DNA of 43,772 bases from Chromera velia. Its lineage: Eukaryota; Sar; Chromeraceae. Under the pieces are notes generated by a model. That model had not been told where the DNA came from, ran no database searches, and saw only the letters and a list, made by a program, of their open reading frames with translations. Location of the stretch: NCBI GenBank assembly GCA_018398765.1, contig JAHBMJ010005836.1, forward strand, positions 20,202 through 63,973, written 5' to 3'. Below, in pieces: positions 1 to 10,000 of this stretch. The position numbers were made by a program, and so were the translations under genes. Position 1 is the first letter of the stretch; each line of letters opens with the position of its first letter.

Positions 1-1141
1 GAGGGAGTCCCACCCACCCCCACCCAGCGACGCGTAGTGCATGTGCGAAATTGAGAAGGAGGCCCCCCTTTTTCGTCATGCATGGGGTGCCTCTTCTGCA
101 AGTGCTCACCTGCCCCCCTGCATGGCTGTGTGATGACACTCTAATTACTTCCTGGCTGATGGATCTCGTGAGGCCCTCTCTTTTCAAAAGAGCACCTAAA
201 GAAACTGGTCGGGGAGAAGAAGACCGGGAAGGAAAGAAACATGTGGAACAGAAACACACGATGGCGGCAGATGGGAGTGCAATCAATCATGAAACATTCC
301 TTTCCTGATTGGCCACACGATCGTGTGTGAGTTTTTGTCTCAGAATGATGTATGGAGGCATGATCTGAACTTCCTTTAACTCCGGGCGATCATCGATCAT
401 TCATTCAAAACCTGATCTTCTTTTTGTTCTACAGGTACACACCACGAGAGGTTGTCTTCCTCTTGCCGATCTTCCTCATCCATCCCCCCGCTCTCCTGCT
501 CCCAAGGCGTGCGTTGTCGTTCTTCGTCTTCTTCCTGCAACACAAGCAAGGAATGGCCCATCCATGTGATTGTCATGGTAAAAGAAAGAATAAAATCTGA
601 ATTCTCTTTTCACACACACACACACACATACAGAGGTGGGGGCTCCACGCTCCTCCTTTAACTGCAGAAGGAGCACGAGAGAAAATGCTCTTCTGACCAC
701 TCACAACCATTCTGCGCGCAGATGAACGTGCACGAGCGAATATGTGTTCCCCTGACATTGTGAAAATAAACGTGCCAACAATCAAGAAAGCGTGCCATGC
801 CAATCTGAACGCATTCCATGCATGCTCTGTGATCAAAAGAATCAAGCAGGCAGCCGGGACACCCGGACGGATCGATCGGTCTCAAGCCCACGTCATTCTT
901 TCCTTCTTGTCTTTCCCCCATTCACAGACACAAGAAGAGAAAGGAATTGTCAAAAGAGAACTGACCGGTAGAGAAAACCCGTTCCATGCCCCCCCGCGTC
1001 CGTCGCTCTCATCACACACAGACCCCCCCTCCTCTTCCTCCGCCATCTGGTCCATGTCATATGCTTCTGCTTCTTCTCCTTCATTCCGTTTCCCTTCGGG
1101 GGTCTGCTTCAGCTTCCCTTCGTCATCTACGCCCCCTTTGC
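1..1141. other. Gene-free flank
   Basis: I see no supportable gene here. The stretch holds short overlapping open frames on both strands, a CA run near 609-630 and C-rich low-complexity tracts around 985-1040. It lies downstream of the minus-strand EGF-module gene and probably contains its 3' untranslated region. The short frames lack recognisable domains. Confidence 0.5.
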
Positions 1142-2313
1142 TTAGCGGTGCCTTCTCAACCAGCACACCTGTGAAGTCCTCACCCTCCAGGCACCTGGCA
1201 GTGCCTTTTTTTCGGCAACACCCGGCCACCAGTACAACCCGAGAAACGCCCACACGGAGACTCCATAAACAAACAGAAGAAAAGCAAAAGTACAAACGCC
1301 AATGCACCAGTTCCTGTGGTCACTACAAAGTGAGACCACATCGACAACGTTGAGAGTGCTCGAAGTGTCAACCGCATACAAAGTCAACCCATCGTCAGAC
1401 GTCCCATCCACCACAACATACCACGTCTCCCCGCTAACGTCCGCCTTCTCCTCCCATCCCGACACCACCTGGACAGACACATCAGCGTCTGTCGACGTGA
1501 CATGAAATTCCGACGACCCCAGAGACCTTCTGCGACTAACAGCAGCGAAGGTTGATCGAGAATTCTCATCAAAATCTTCTTCTTCTTTCTCTTTCTCTTC
1601 CTCCGAATCTTCCTCTATCAATTGCCGTCTCCTTTTCCGTCTCGCGCTGACTTTGGAGACAGTGAACGTCTTGCTGCGTTCAATCAGTGTGTACGAATCC
1701 CCCGCATTCGGCAGATGGATGAACAACGGAGGCTTTCCTGACGAGGAGAGAATATCACTCGACGCAGGACAATTCACAGCCCTCACCACCAACTCTTCCG
1801 AAGTCTCCGGAAGGGAAACTCTCTAAAGCCACTGCAGGGGGAGTACAGCCGTATTGATCTACGAGGTAGGAGGCGAAGCCCTGAACAAACTCCCTTTTTT
1901 CAGGATCTGTCTTTGCCTCCACCTCCGCCTTCAGAGTGTTAGATAGAGCAATTCTCTGCCCGGCCACCGACCCACTATCCTCTGAGACAGAGAGGTCAGT
2001 CGAGGTGTCGATCTCCAAATCGCCTACCGTGACTCTGGAAGAAGAGCCTGAGCTGGAACTGGAATCTGCAGGCAAGTAAAGAAAGGAACTGGAATCTGCA
2101 GGCAAGTAAAGAAAGGAACTGGAATCTGCAGGCAAGTAAAGAAAGGAAGGTATTGGCATGATGGGAAGACCTCTATTCGTAATTTTGTCAGCGCCTGCGC
2201 ATGCATGGATGGTATATATCAATGAGAGAGAGCGAATGTCGAAACATGCATTGAGTCCTCCCTCCTTCCGCCCCTTCCTTCCTTTTCTTTCTGTGCCACG
2301 CAGACACACACGG

Positions 2314-2349
<36 letters not shown>

Positions 2350-4165
2350 TGACTGACTGACAGCGAGCGAAACAGACAGATGAAGAGACAAACAAGGCAA
2401 GCAGGAACAGAAGCAAAGCGGACAGACAGAAAGACGCAAAAGCGGGCAAAGAGACGCATGGAGGGACTGCAAAAACCCCTCAGGCACTCGCGACACGCTT
2501 ACGGGCCAACCACCCCCCCACATACCCCCCCTGACCGTCTGTGCACGAGACGCCGTTCCCCGAGTACCCGCTGTTGCAGCTGCAGGTGAAGCTCCCCTCC
2601 GTGTCTGTGCACGCAGCTCCGGTCGAGGCACAGTTGTGGGTAGACGTGCTGCACTCGTCGATGTCTGAATACATATGAAGATGCATACACACATACCGAT
2701 GTCTGCATACATATAAAGATGCATACACACATGCATATATCCGGGAACAGAGAGAGTAAATCTGCGTGAATACGGACACAGAAAAAGCCCGCAGGCTCGT
2801 TGGATCATGCCTGCTTCATCAGGACTGTGCCTTCATTAGCAGTCAGTAACATTGATGTGCTGCATTTTCACTCTGTTTCTCTCTGTCTGCAATCGAGCTG
2901 TGCTATCCAATCCAGGCTTCCTATACTCAGGAAAGGCGTGTGTCACAGAATGCTTTCGTCACAGCTCGTGTGTGTGTGTGTGTGTGTGCACGAAACTCTG
3001 CGGCCTAAGTCTCACGCTGACTTGTGCACGCAACGCCGTCTCCAGAGTACCCGGTGTTGCACGCGCACGTGAAGCTTCCCACAGTGTCCGTGCAGGCAGC
3101 GTTGGAGTGACAGTTGTTCGGGGCTGCGGAGAGAGAAACACACGGAAAAACAGACAGAGAAATATTCAATTTTTCAGGAAAGTGAGTGCGACTTGAGACC
3201 TGACGAAGAAAGATCAATAAGCTGCGTGTCTGTGTGTCCAATGAAACCAAAAAGAGCGTACATCGCCGAGGACAGTCCCCAAACTACCGGGAGAAATGCA
3301 GAATCAGAGACTCCACTTCTCCACCCCCTTATCAACCCGTGGGGCGGACCAGCGCAGTCCACCAACCTTCAGCAGCAGTGTGCAATTAAAGGAGAGCCAC
3401 GGCAGAAGAAAATGAGTACGCGTGCCAAAGTTGCCACTTCATCACCACCTTCCGATCCCCAGCATGCATTCATCATGAATTCAGACCGTCCGATACACTC
3501 ACTAATTCGGGTACCAGTTCAAAGGACAGAAACTCAGAATGCAAACATCCACGTTCTCGCCCGTTAATGGGATGAGGCTCTTTTTCAAAAAGACGCAGAC
3601 AGATAAGACAAATGCAATTCTACGCAAGCACCCACCTGTCGGCACAATGACTTCCAGCCACTCCACTTCACACGACGCCGCCTCCTGTGTTCTCAGAAGA
3701 ATTCCCACCCTGGGGGGTGTCGATCCGTGATTAAAGGAGCTGTAGACTGTGTTGCCGTCAGCGTAAAAGCTGTAGACTCCCGTGCCGTCCGAGTGCATCT
3801 CCACCTCTGTGAAAGCATTCGAGGACGCTGCTACGGTGTTCGAACACCCACTCGCCCCCCCTCCTTTAATTTCAACAAAACACGTGCCGTCTGTGCCCGC
3901 AGCGTCCCATTTGGTCGGACCGTGCAGGAACGGTGTGACCTCCCCGTCGTTCGTGTACACCACAAATCCGCAGTTCACTGCGGTGTACGTTCCTGTCAGT
4001 CGCATGGACGCCTTGATTCTGTACTCTCCCGTTTGTGCAGTCATGTAGGCAGCCGGGGAATCGAGACGGAAGGCCCACATGTCAACGCCCGTGTTGGCGT
4101 CCAACAAAAGTCTGTTCGAAGAAATCGAAATTTCCGTCTTCGTCGGGTCTGTCTCGTCCTTCGAC
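1142..4165 (-). CDS. EGF-module membrane protein, 5' incomplete, frame break near 3' end
   Basis: Probably a cell-surface or secreted adhesion-type protein anchored by one membrane span. Exons, in transcription order: 3636-4165, 3022-3123, 2536-2664 and a terminal exon from 2065. The first is an about 176-residue beta-rich segment without catalytic motifs, possibly lectin- or laminin-G-like. The next two each encode one EGF module with the spacing CxxNAACTDTxGSFTCxCNxGYSGxG; the second begins DIDEC, a calcium-binding EGF signature. All three junctions from the first listed exon onward are phase 1, as in shuffled EGF exons. The terminal exon is Ser-rich (VTVGDLEID...) and its frame stops at 1755. 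An overlapping frame (1822-1142) carries a basic/acidic linker and a hydrophobic span (WCIGVCTFAFLLFVYG) near the C-terminus. A frameshift, tiny intron or assembly error must join them. The acceptor at 4165 shows that earlier exons exist; I could not place them. Confidence 0.7.
2055..2144. repeat. Three perfect 30-bp tandem units, each carrying a splice acceptor
   Basis: The units 2055-2084, 2085-2114 and 2115-2144 are identical. On the minus strand each contains a pyrimidine tract followed by TTACTTGCCTGCAG, a good 3' splice site. The acceptor nearest the coding exon gives the exon start at 2065. Using either upstream copy would add 10 or 20 residues in frame, because the unit is 30 nt. Confidence 0.85.
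2315..2350. repeat. (CAGA)n microsatellite
   Basis: A run of CAGA tetranucleotides lies in the intron between the second EGF exon and the terminal exon of the minus-strand EGF-module gene. Other intronic low-complexity patches lie at about 2656-2740 (ACATA/GCATAC-rich) and 2968-2990 (TG run). Confidence 0.8.
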
Positions 4166-4390
4166 CTGCAGGCAGGCAAGCAGGCAGGGTGGGTGTCAGA
4201 GGGACAGTCCTCAGAAGGGGGCAACACTAGAGAGAATCAAGAGTACAAACCAGTCACCAAGATGATTTTCATCTGTATTCGAAGTTGTCAGTTTCGTCAT
4301 TTGACACAGAAGCAGAGAAAAATTGTGCAAGACCGTTGAAAAGCCTGAAAGCAGAAGTTCCTTATATCTTCCCTCGAACCGAACGTTTCC

Positions 4391-4580
4391 TTCACATTGC
4401 CCCTCGATCCCTCAAACACGTCCAGACCTTCACATTGCCCCTCGATCCCTCAAAGACTTCCAGAACTTCACATTGCCCCTCGATCCCTCAAACACGTCCA
4501 GACCTTCACATTGCCCCTCGATCCCTCAAACACGTCCAGACCTTCACATTGCCCCTCGATCCCTCAAACACTTCCAGACC
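4391..4580. repeat. Five-copy 38-bp minisatellite
   Basis: Five head-to-tail 38-bp units begin TTCACATTGCCCCTCGATCC. Units 1, 3 and 4 are identical; units 2 and 5 differ at a few bases. It lies 5' of the known exons of the EGF-module gene, so it is probably intronic there. Open frames across it are repeat artefacts. Confidence 0.9.
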
Positions 4581-4841
4581 CGCCTAGCAATAGTCCATGT
4601 CCATACTCGTACATGTAGACAGAGAGAGACATGTACGAGCAAGCGCTGCACACCACCGTTGCCGATGGACAAAAACATTTATGTACACAGGCATGTGGAT
4701 AGGTGGATGGATGGACAGATGGAGATGGACCTTCCTTAATTCTCCTCTTCCTCCCTTTCTGGCTCCACTGACCAGAGAGACCCAAAAGTTGTGAAGTCAT
4801 CTCTGATGATTGTCGTCGAGCACTCGTTTGTGTCTGCATTT

Positions 4842-4950
4842 ATTCATTCATTCATTCATTCATTCATTCATTCACTCATTCAATCATTCATTCATTCATT
4901 CACTCATTCAATCATTCATTCATTCATCCATCCATCCATCCACACATACA

Positions 4951-5029
<79 letters not shown>

Positions 5030-5059
5030 ACACACACACACACAGACACACACACACAG

Positions 5060-5114
<55 letters not shown>
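4842..5114. repeat. Compound (CATT)n-(CATC)n-(CA)n-(GA)n microsatellite
   Basis: About 270 bp of simple repeats in blocks: CATT/CACTCATT, then CATC, a long CA run, a GA run, then interrupted CA. No gene content. The surrounding stretch 4581-5456 holds nothing else I can identify. Confidence 0.95.
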
Positions 5115-5117
<3 letters not shown>

Positions 5118-5456
5118 GGGGAGGTATGGGGAAGAGGATCCACTTGGAACCGGGCGGTGGGCAAGAAAGGCTCCCTTTGCCTCTTTCCCGAATCTCTTCC
5201 ATCCACTGACATGCAGTCTTTCTTATTCGTTCGGCCTTTTCGGCCTCTCATCCCTCATGTATCTTTCAGAGTCAGTGTATATATACCTCATATCTCTCAC
5301 TCTCTGCACTCTTTCCTCTCCCCCTCTCTGTGCCTGACTCCCTGTCTGCTCTCCTCTTTCGTCTCTCCCTCTTTCCCTGCTTCTCTAGACCCCCTTTTGC
5401 TCTGAAATCTCTGCTGCCCTCTTGAGCTTATGTCAGCCACGGTCTATGGATGCAGC

Positions 5457-5865
5457 TACTGAACCCACCCTGCGCACAGGTCAGGCAAATCCAGGATACG
5501 AAGAGGAAAGCGCAGAGTCCCTGCCGCATCCTCGCTGGAGAAGCAGATGAACGCCCCGGCCGTGCCTTGACTGCAGTACTTCACCGAGGCGTGGATTGTA
5601 CAGCCGCAGCGCTCACAAAAGAGGAATTCATGCGCACCTTGCCTGGTGGGTCACGACAAGAGCGAAAGGGTCACGCACGCATGCGCATTCCAGACTACCT
5701 GCGACGCTTGCCAGAGTGCACGAAGGAGAGGGAACGTCTCAAAGCGCACAGAGGGGGCTTGAATACGTCTGACGCACTGCCTCATCTGGCCTGGACGAGG
5801 AGCCTAAAAACAGACCGCTGTATATGGAAAGGAAGCATTGAAGGTGATCCAGTTGTCGGATGATT
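5457..5865. repeat. Dispersed repeat, copy A
   Basis: About 400 bp shared with 16115-16530. The best-conserved core (about 5477-5615) contains GAGTCCCTGCCGCATCCTCG and a segment ending GGATTGTACAG. Copy A holds an uninterrupted 137-codon frame at 5450-5863, whose N-terminal third matches the translated second copy (SPCRILAGE, LTAVLHRG). It may therefore be a gene relic rather than purely non-coding. It stops where a GC-rich island starts, about 570 bp before the start codon of the TRP-like gene. Confidence 0.75.
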
Positions 5866-6003
5866 CGCGGCCGGGTCCGCGATTTGGGAATGCATGCAGT
5901 CCAAGACAGCTATATATAGGGCCCCGCCGCCACCACGCGCGGATCGCAGGTATATACAGATCGAGCGCTATATATGTAGGCGCCGCGCCTCGGCGCCGCC
6001 ACA
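5866..6003. promoter_or_regulatory. GC-rich island with TATATA boxes, candidate promoter
   Basis: The block is strongly GC-rich (GCGGCCGGGTCCGCG, GGCGCCGCGCCTCGGCGCC) and contains ATGCATGC plus two TATATA-type motifs (about 5910 and 5969). It starts about 570 bp 5' of the ATG at 6437 and ends about 430 bp from it. It could equally serve the minus-strand EGF-module gene on the other side. Four other islands of the same look occur in the window; three of those lie before gene starts. The promoter role is inferred from position only. Confidence 0.4.
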
Positions 6004-6436
6004 TGCAGTTGAAATCATGTTGAAATCATGCAATTGCATGCATGAAGAATCGATGCATGCAGTCGGAGCGACTCTATGTATATACTCAGCGGCCATATAC
6101 TGTTCTACAAGGATTGTCAAAAGTGTAAGATTGCAGTCAGATGAAAGCCCTTGCAACATCTGATTCGTCAGCACAGAAGCGAAGACAGGGGAGAAGCAAT
6201 TTCTGCATTCAGCCAGCTTGATTAAGAACCTGCGTTCCCGTTAATTCGAGACTCTCATACTCAGCACGTGAATAAAAAGACATCCGTTCGGTACTTGCCA
6301 ATTTGTAAGGTCCGCCACTGCATGAGAGCTTGACCTGAGTGAAAGCACTCAACGATTTCTTTTGTTCAGCACTCCAAGAATTCTGGACAAAACAAAGTGT
6401 TTCCGCACCCGAAGTCGACAAACACTTACATCGAGT

Positions 6437-7007
6437 ATGTCTTCACTTTCCTTCAAAGGATCAAAGCAAAAGCCGGACGGGAACGATGTTCACAGCCTGA
6501 GTTTCTTGCCGACGTCCACCCCTAAACGACAAGAAACTAGCGATATGCCCAAACCCGACACAAAGCGCGAGAAGAGCGGGAGAGACAAGGCCCCCAATCC
6601 AAATCCAGGTAGACCGCTGTCTCAAAATTTCGGTCCCCAGAAAGCTGCCAGGCTTTGTCGCTCTGGGAAATTTGTCAAAACCTGGGTACTGAGTCTTCCA
6701 GTGCTTGTCATCTACCTCCTGCTGCTTCCTGTGGGACACAGAGCAGGTCAGGCACCGTCATTACTTTGCGCCTCTAAAACGGCTGGAAGCGCGGTTCAGA
6801 GTGTCCATCTTTCCATTTGCATGCATGCTTCGGCCTCCAAAACGCTTTGCGGAGACGCACTCTTCGTTCCGTAAATGAGTACATGTCACCGTCTGTGGCT
6901 ACCGCAGTGATGCATGATGTGTTTTCCCAGTGAATCTGGTCACATGCCCTCGTGGCTACTTGCTATGCAATGTCACCGCGCGTGAGTCTGTGCCAGTAAA
7001 GAAGTAA

Positions 7008-7046
<39 letters not shown>

Positions 7047-7051
7047 TGTGA

Positions 7052-7094
<43 letters not shown>

Positions 7095-10000
7095 CGTGAA
7101 TGCAAGGAAGTCTCTCTATCACCACCTCGGGCTGATGTCTGCTGAGGAGGTCAGAATTGCCGCATTTTCCTCCGACTTCCAGGAAGTGATCGAGAAAACC
7201 AGTCACGAAGTCAGGACAGACAGAAAGTCACATGATCAGCGAGCCACACAGTCGCTTTGGCCCAAAGCGAGCAGAGCCTTTGCCAGTCACTCGGTCGTTC
7301 AGGCGATCAGACAGGAAGGCAAACTGACAGAATGAACGGAACCCTTTCAATCGAGACTTCTACGCTTGCGGATCAACTGAATCCGCTCGATCAGCTCAGC
7401 TCGTATCAAAACGCAATTAAGGGTCTGAATCTGCAGTGATCTCTAGCGAGGTCCGAATAAACGTCTAAGTGGAGTCCGATGCCCCTGCCCACACACCTGA
7501 GACGACTCTCCTTGATGCAGATATATTCTGGAGGACTCGATCCCTGTAGCGAGTGCTCTCTACTTCCTGACGTACGAGTACGTCCTCGAGATCCTCTACT
7601 CAGGCCTCAGGTGGGTGCGGAGAATTAAGTGGGGCTGCAAACATGTAGAGGACAGAGTGTTCGGTGACGCAGAGAGGGTGACGGCTCAAGCCTCCCGTGA
7701 TTTGACGTAGCTTGCGTTTGGGAATGTTTCCGCTTTTTTTCTGCACCGAGATTCGCTTACTCGGGTACCTGCCTACCGATCCGTACATCTCTTTCGCGGT
7801 TTATGTGCAGATGCGAGCAGCTTGGTGGAGACGGACAGGCTTTCCGTCTGGAGTCTCGTCCATCCATCGTCTGCGCAGGGGATGACTTCACGCGGTGGTC
7901 TATGGTGCTTCTCTCTGTGATCGGCATCTACTGCATGGGGGTACCTCTCCTGATCCTGATGCTCTTGGTGGGTGCTGGCTCGCTTGGCAGAATCAATAGC
8001 GAAACTTCATTCAGTCAAGATCCTCATCTCACTAGCCCAAAAAGAAAGTTCTTGAAACCGAGACGTTTCTTGTCTGATTTGAGAAGGCCATTGGTTGCAT
8101 GCTGCAGCAGTGACGCAAATAGTTCCCTTTTCAATCTTCACAGGGTGCAAGAAGTAGACCAAACGAAACGACAAGCAACGTCTCCTGCGAACATTCGCAC
8201 CCGCATTCCTTGCAGATCATTTGGAAGCGCAGGGCAAGGCAGGCGGTGTTGAAGGCCGATGAACTGGAGGCGAACAGACAAAGCCAATCGGAGGACAGTG
8301 AAGACGGTGCTGTGCTTTCCAGAGAAAAGCTGCGTCTGTGTACGTTTGCCTCAATCTTTTCGTCGCCTAGGATGAGAGAGGACCAGCTGAGAAGGGTCTT
8401 TGGGTTCACTCTCGCAGGGTCAGTTGAGTAAATAAGGTGAGGGTCATGCAAGCTTTGAAAGAGGAGTTGAAGCCAAGTTCAGTCTCTGTCCAAAAAAAAT
8501 TCGCTCGTTCAGACGTTCAAAAGTTTCTCTCCAATTGTGACAGACAGCTGGAGCGTGTCCTTCCCCTGTTGTTTCTTGTATTTGTTGACCTCTCTGAGTG
8601 CGATCGAGCTCATGGATGCAGATACCGTGAGGAGTGTTTCTATTGGGAGACCATCCTTCTTCTGCGCATGCTGTCCGGGAACCTCCTGCTCTCCTACTCC
8701 CTCGCTCCTGAAACAGACAGCCGACTGATCCTTCTGATTCTTCACGGAATTATCTTTCTGTACTTGCAGGTCTGTCTCTGTCGGTCTGTCTGCGTGCCTG
8801 CATGTTTGTGTGGATGTGTATTCGTCTATAATGTGCGTGCGAAAAGGTGCTTTTAGGTCGCCTGTAAAAGTGGCCTCTCCATTGTTCCTCCAGCCTGCAA
8901 AAGTACCCTCTGGAGTGCTTACGTATCTAGGTTTTTTTGTGTAGCAAGATTCAGTAAGTTGGGGATCTCGAGTTTTCCGCAGGAAGGCGACTGTTCCGTG
9001 AAAGCTCTTTTTGAAAGGTGGACCTCGTATGTGCTTCCTTGCACATTTCATCCTGCAGCTGAGCTTCAGACCCTATCAGAACCGGCAACGGGACGTCCTC
9101 AACCGAACAGAAACCATCACTTTGATGACCTCCACGTCCATGCTCTGCGCGTTTGGGGTCAGTCAATCGATGTCTGTTGAAATAAGAGCGTCCAGGGCGA
9201 TCACAGAAAATCCATGGCTATCTTGGGGTCCCAGGTCCACCCCCCCTTCGGGAGACGATTGGAAACTCTGTGCTCCGTGTTTCCTGCTTTTTTCCCATTA
9301 ATGCAAATTGAATGAAGATTTTCCTGCATGCTTTGCATCCCTCGTTCTCCATGCATGGCACTCCGTCAGCTGATTTACCTCTTCGACCCGTCGCTGAACC
9401 TCTCTCTGTTCCTCATTGGGGCCCTCTCCCTCACTTTCCTCCTCGTCGGCTTCTTCCTTCTGATTGAGCTGGTGTCAGAGGCTGCAAACTTTTTCAGGTA
9501 CGGAGAGAGAGGGTGCGAGATAGCGGGGTGGTAGGGGTGAAATTGGGCCAGAGTTGCTGCCTGAATTCTGTCCTTTCTCTGTTGCGGTGGTATCGCTGTG
9601 TCACAGAGGCACTAATCCGAGGTTGCCATGCCGCTGCCTGATTGGGCAGGCGTCACTCATTCTATTTCCCTTTTTTTGATATTTTATTTCCCACGTCTGA
9701 TTTGTTTGCAGCAAAACCCTTCGACCGGAGGACCCACCCCCTGATCAAACGCTACTGCAACGCATTCTCTTCCAGCTACGAGAGTGGGTGAAAAGGCCAG
9801 CGCATGCGCTTGCGTGCCGAGTCACCCACACAGGAAGGCGGCAGACGGTTGTGTTCTTCCTCCGGCTCTCGCCTCCAAACAAGAGAACACTTTTGGGATT
9901 TCGAAAGTGAAAGTTGGAGGTCCGCCAGAAAGCAGAGGAGGACGATTCAGGACAGGAAAGACACAAGAGTGATCGAGAGGAGAATGCTGTCGTCACAGAG

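Noticed and set aside
742..1353. 203-codon plus-strand frame
   Set aside because: It overlaps the better-supported C-terminal frame of the minus-strand EGF-module gene and has no recognisable domain.
4810..5405. Long open frames (up to 204 codons) on both strands
   Set aside because: They are produced by CA, GA and CATT simple repeats, which lack stops in several frames.
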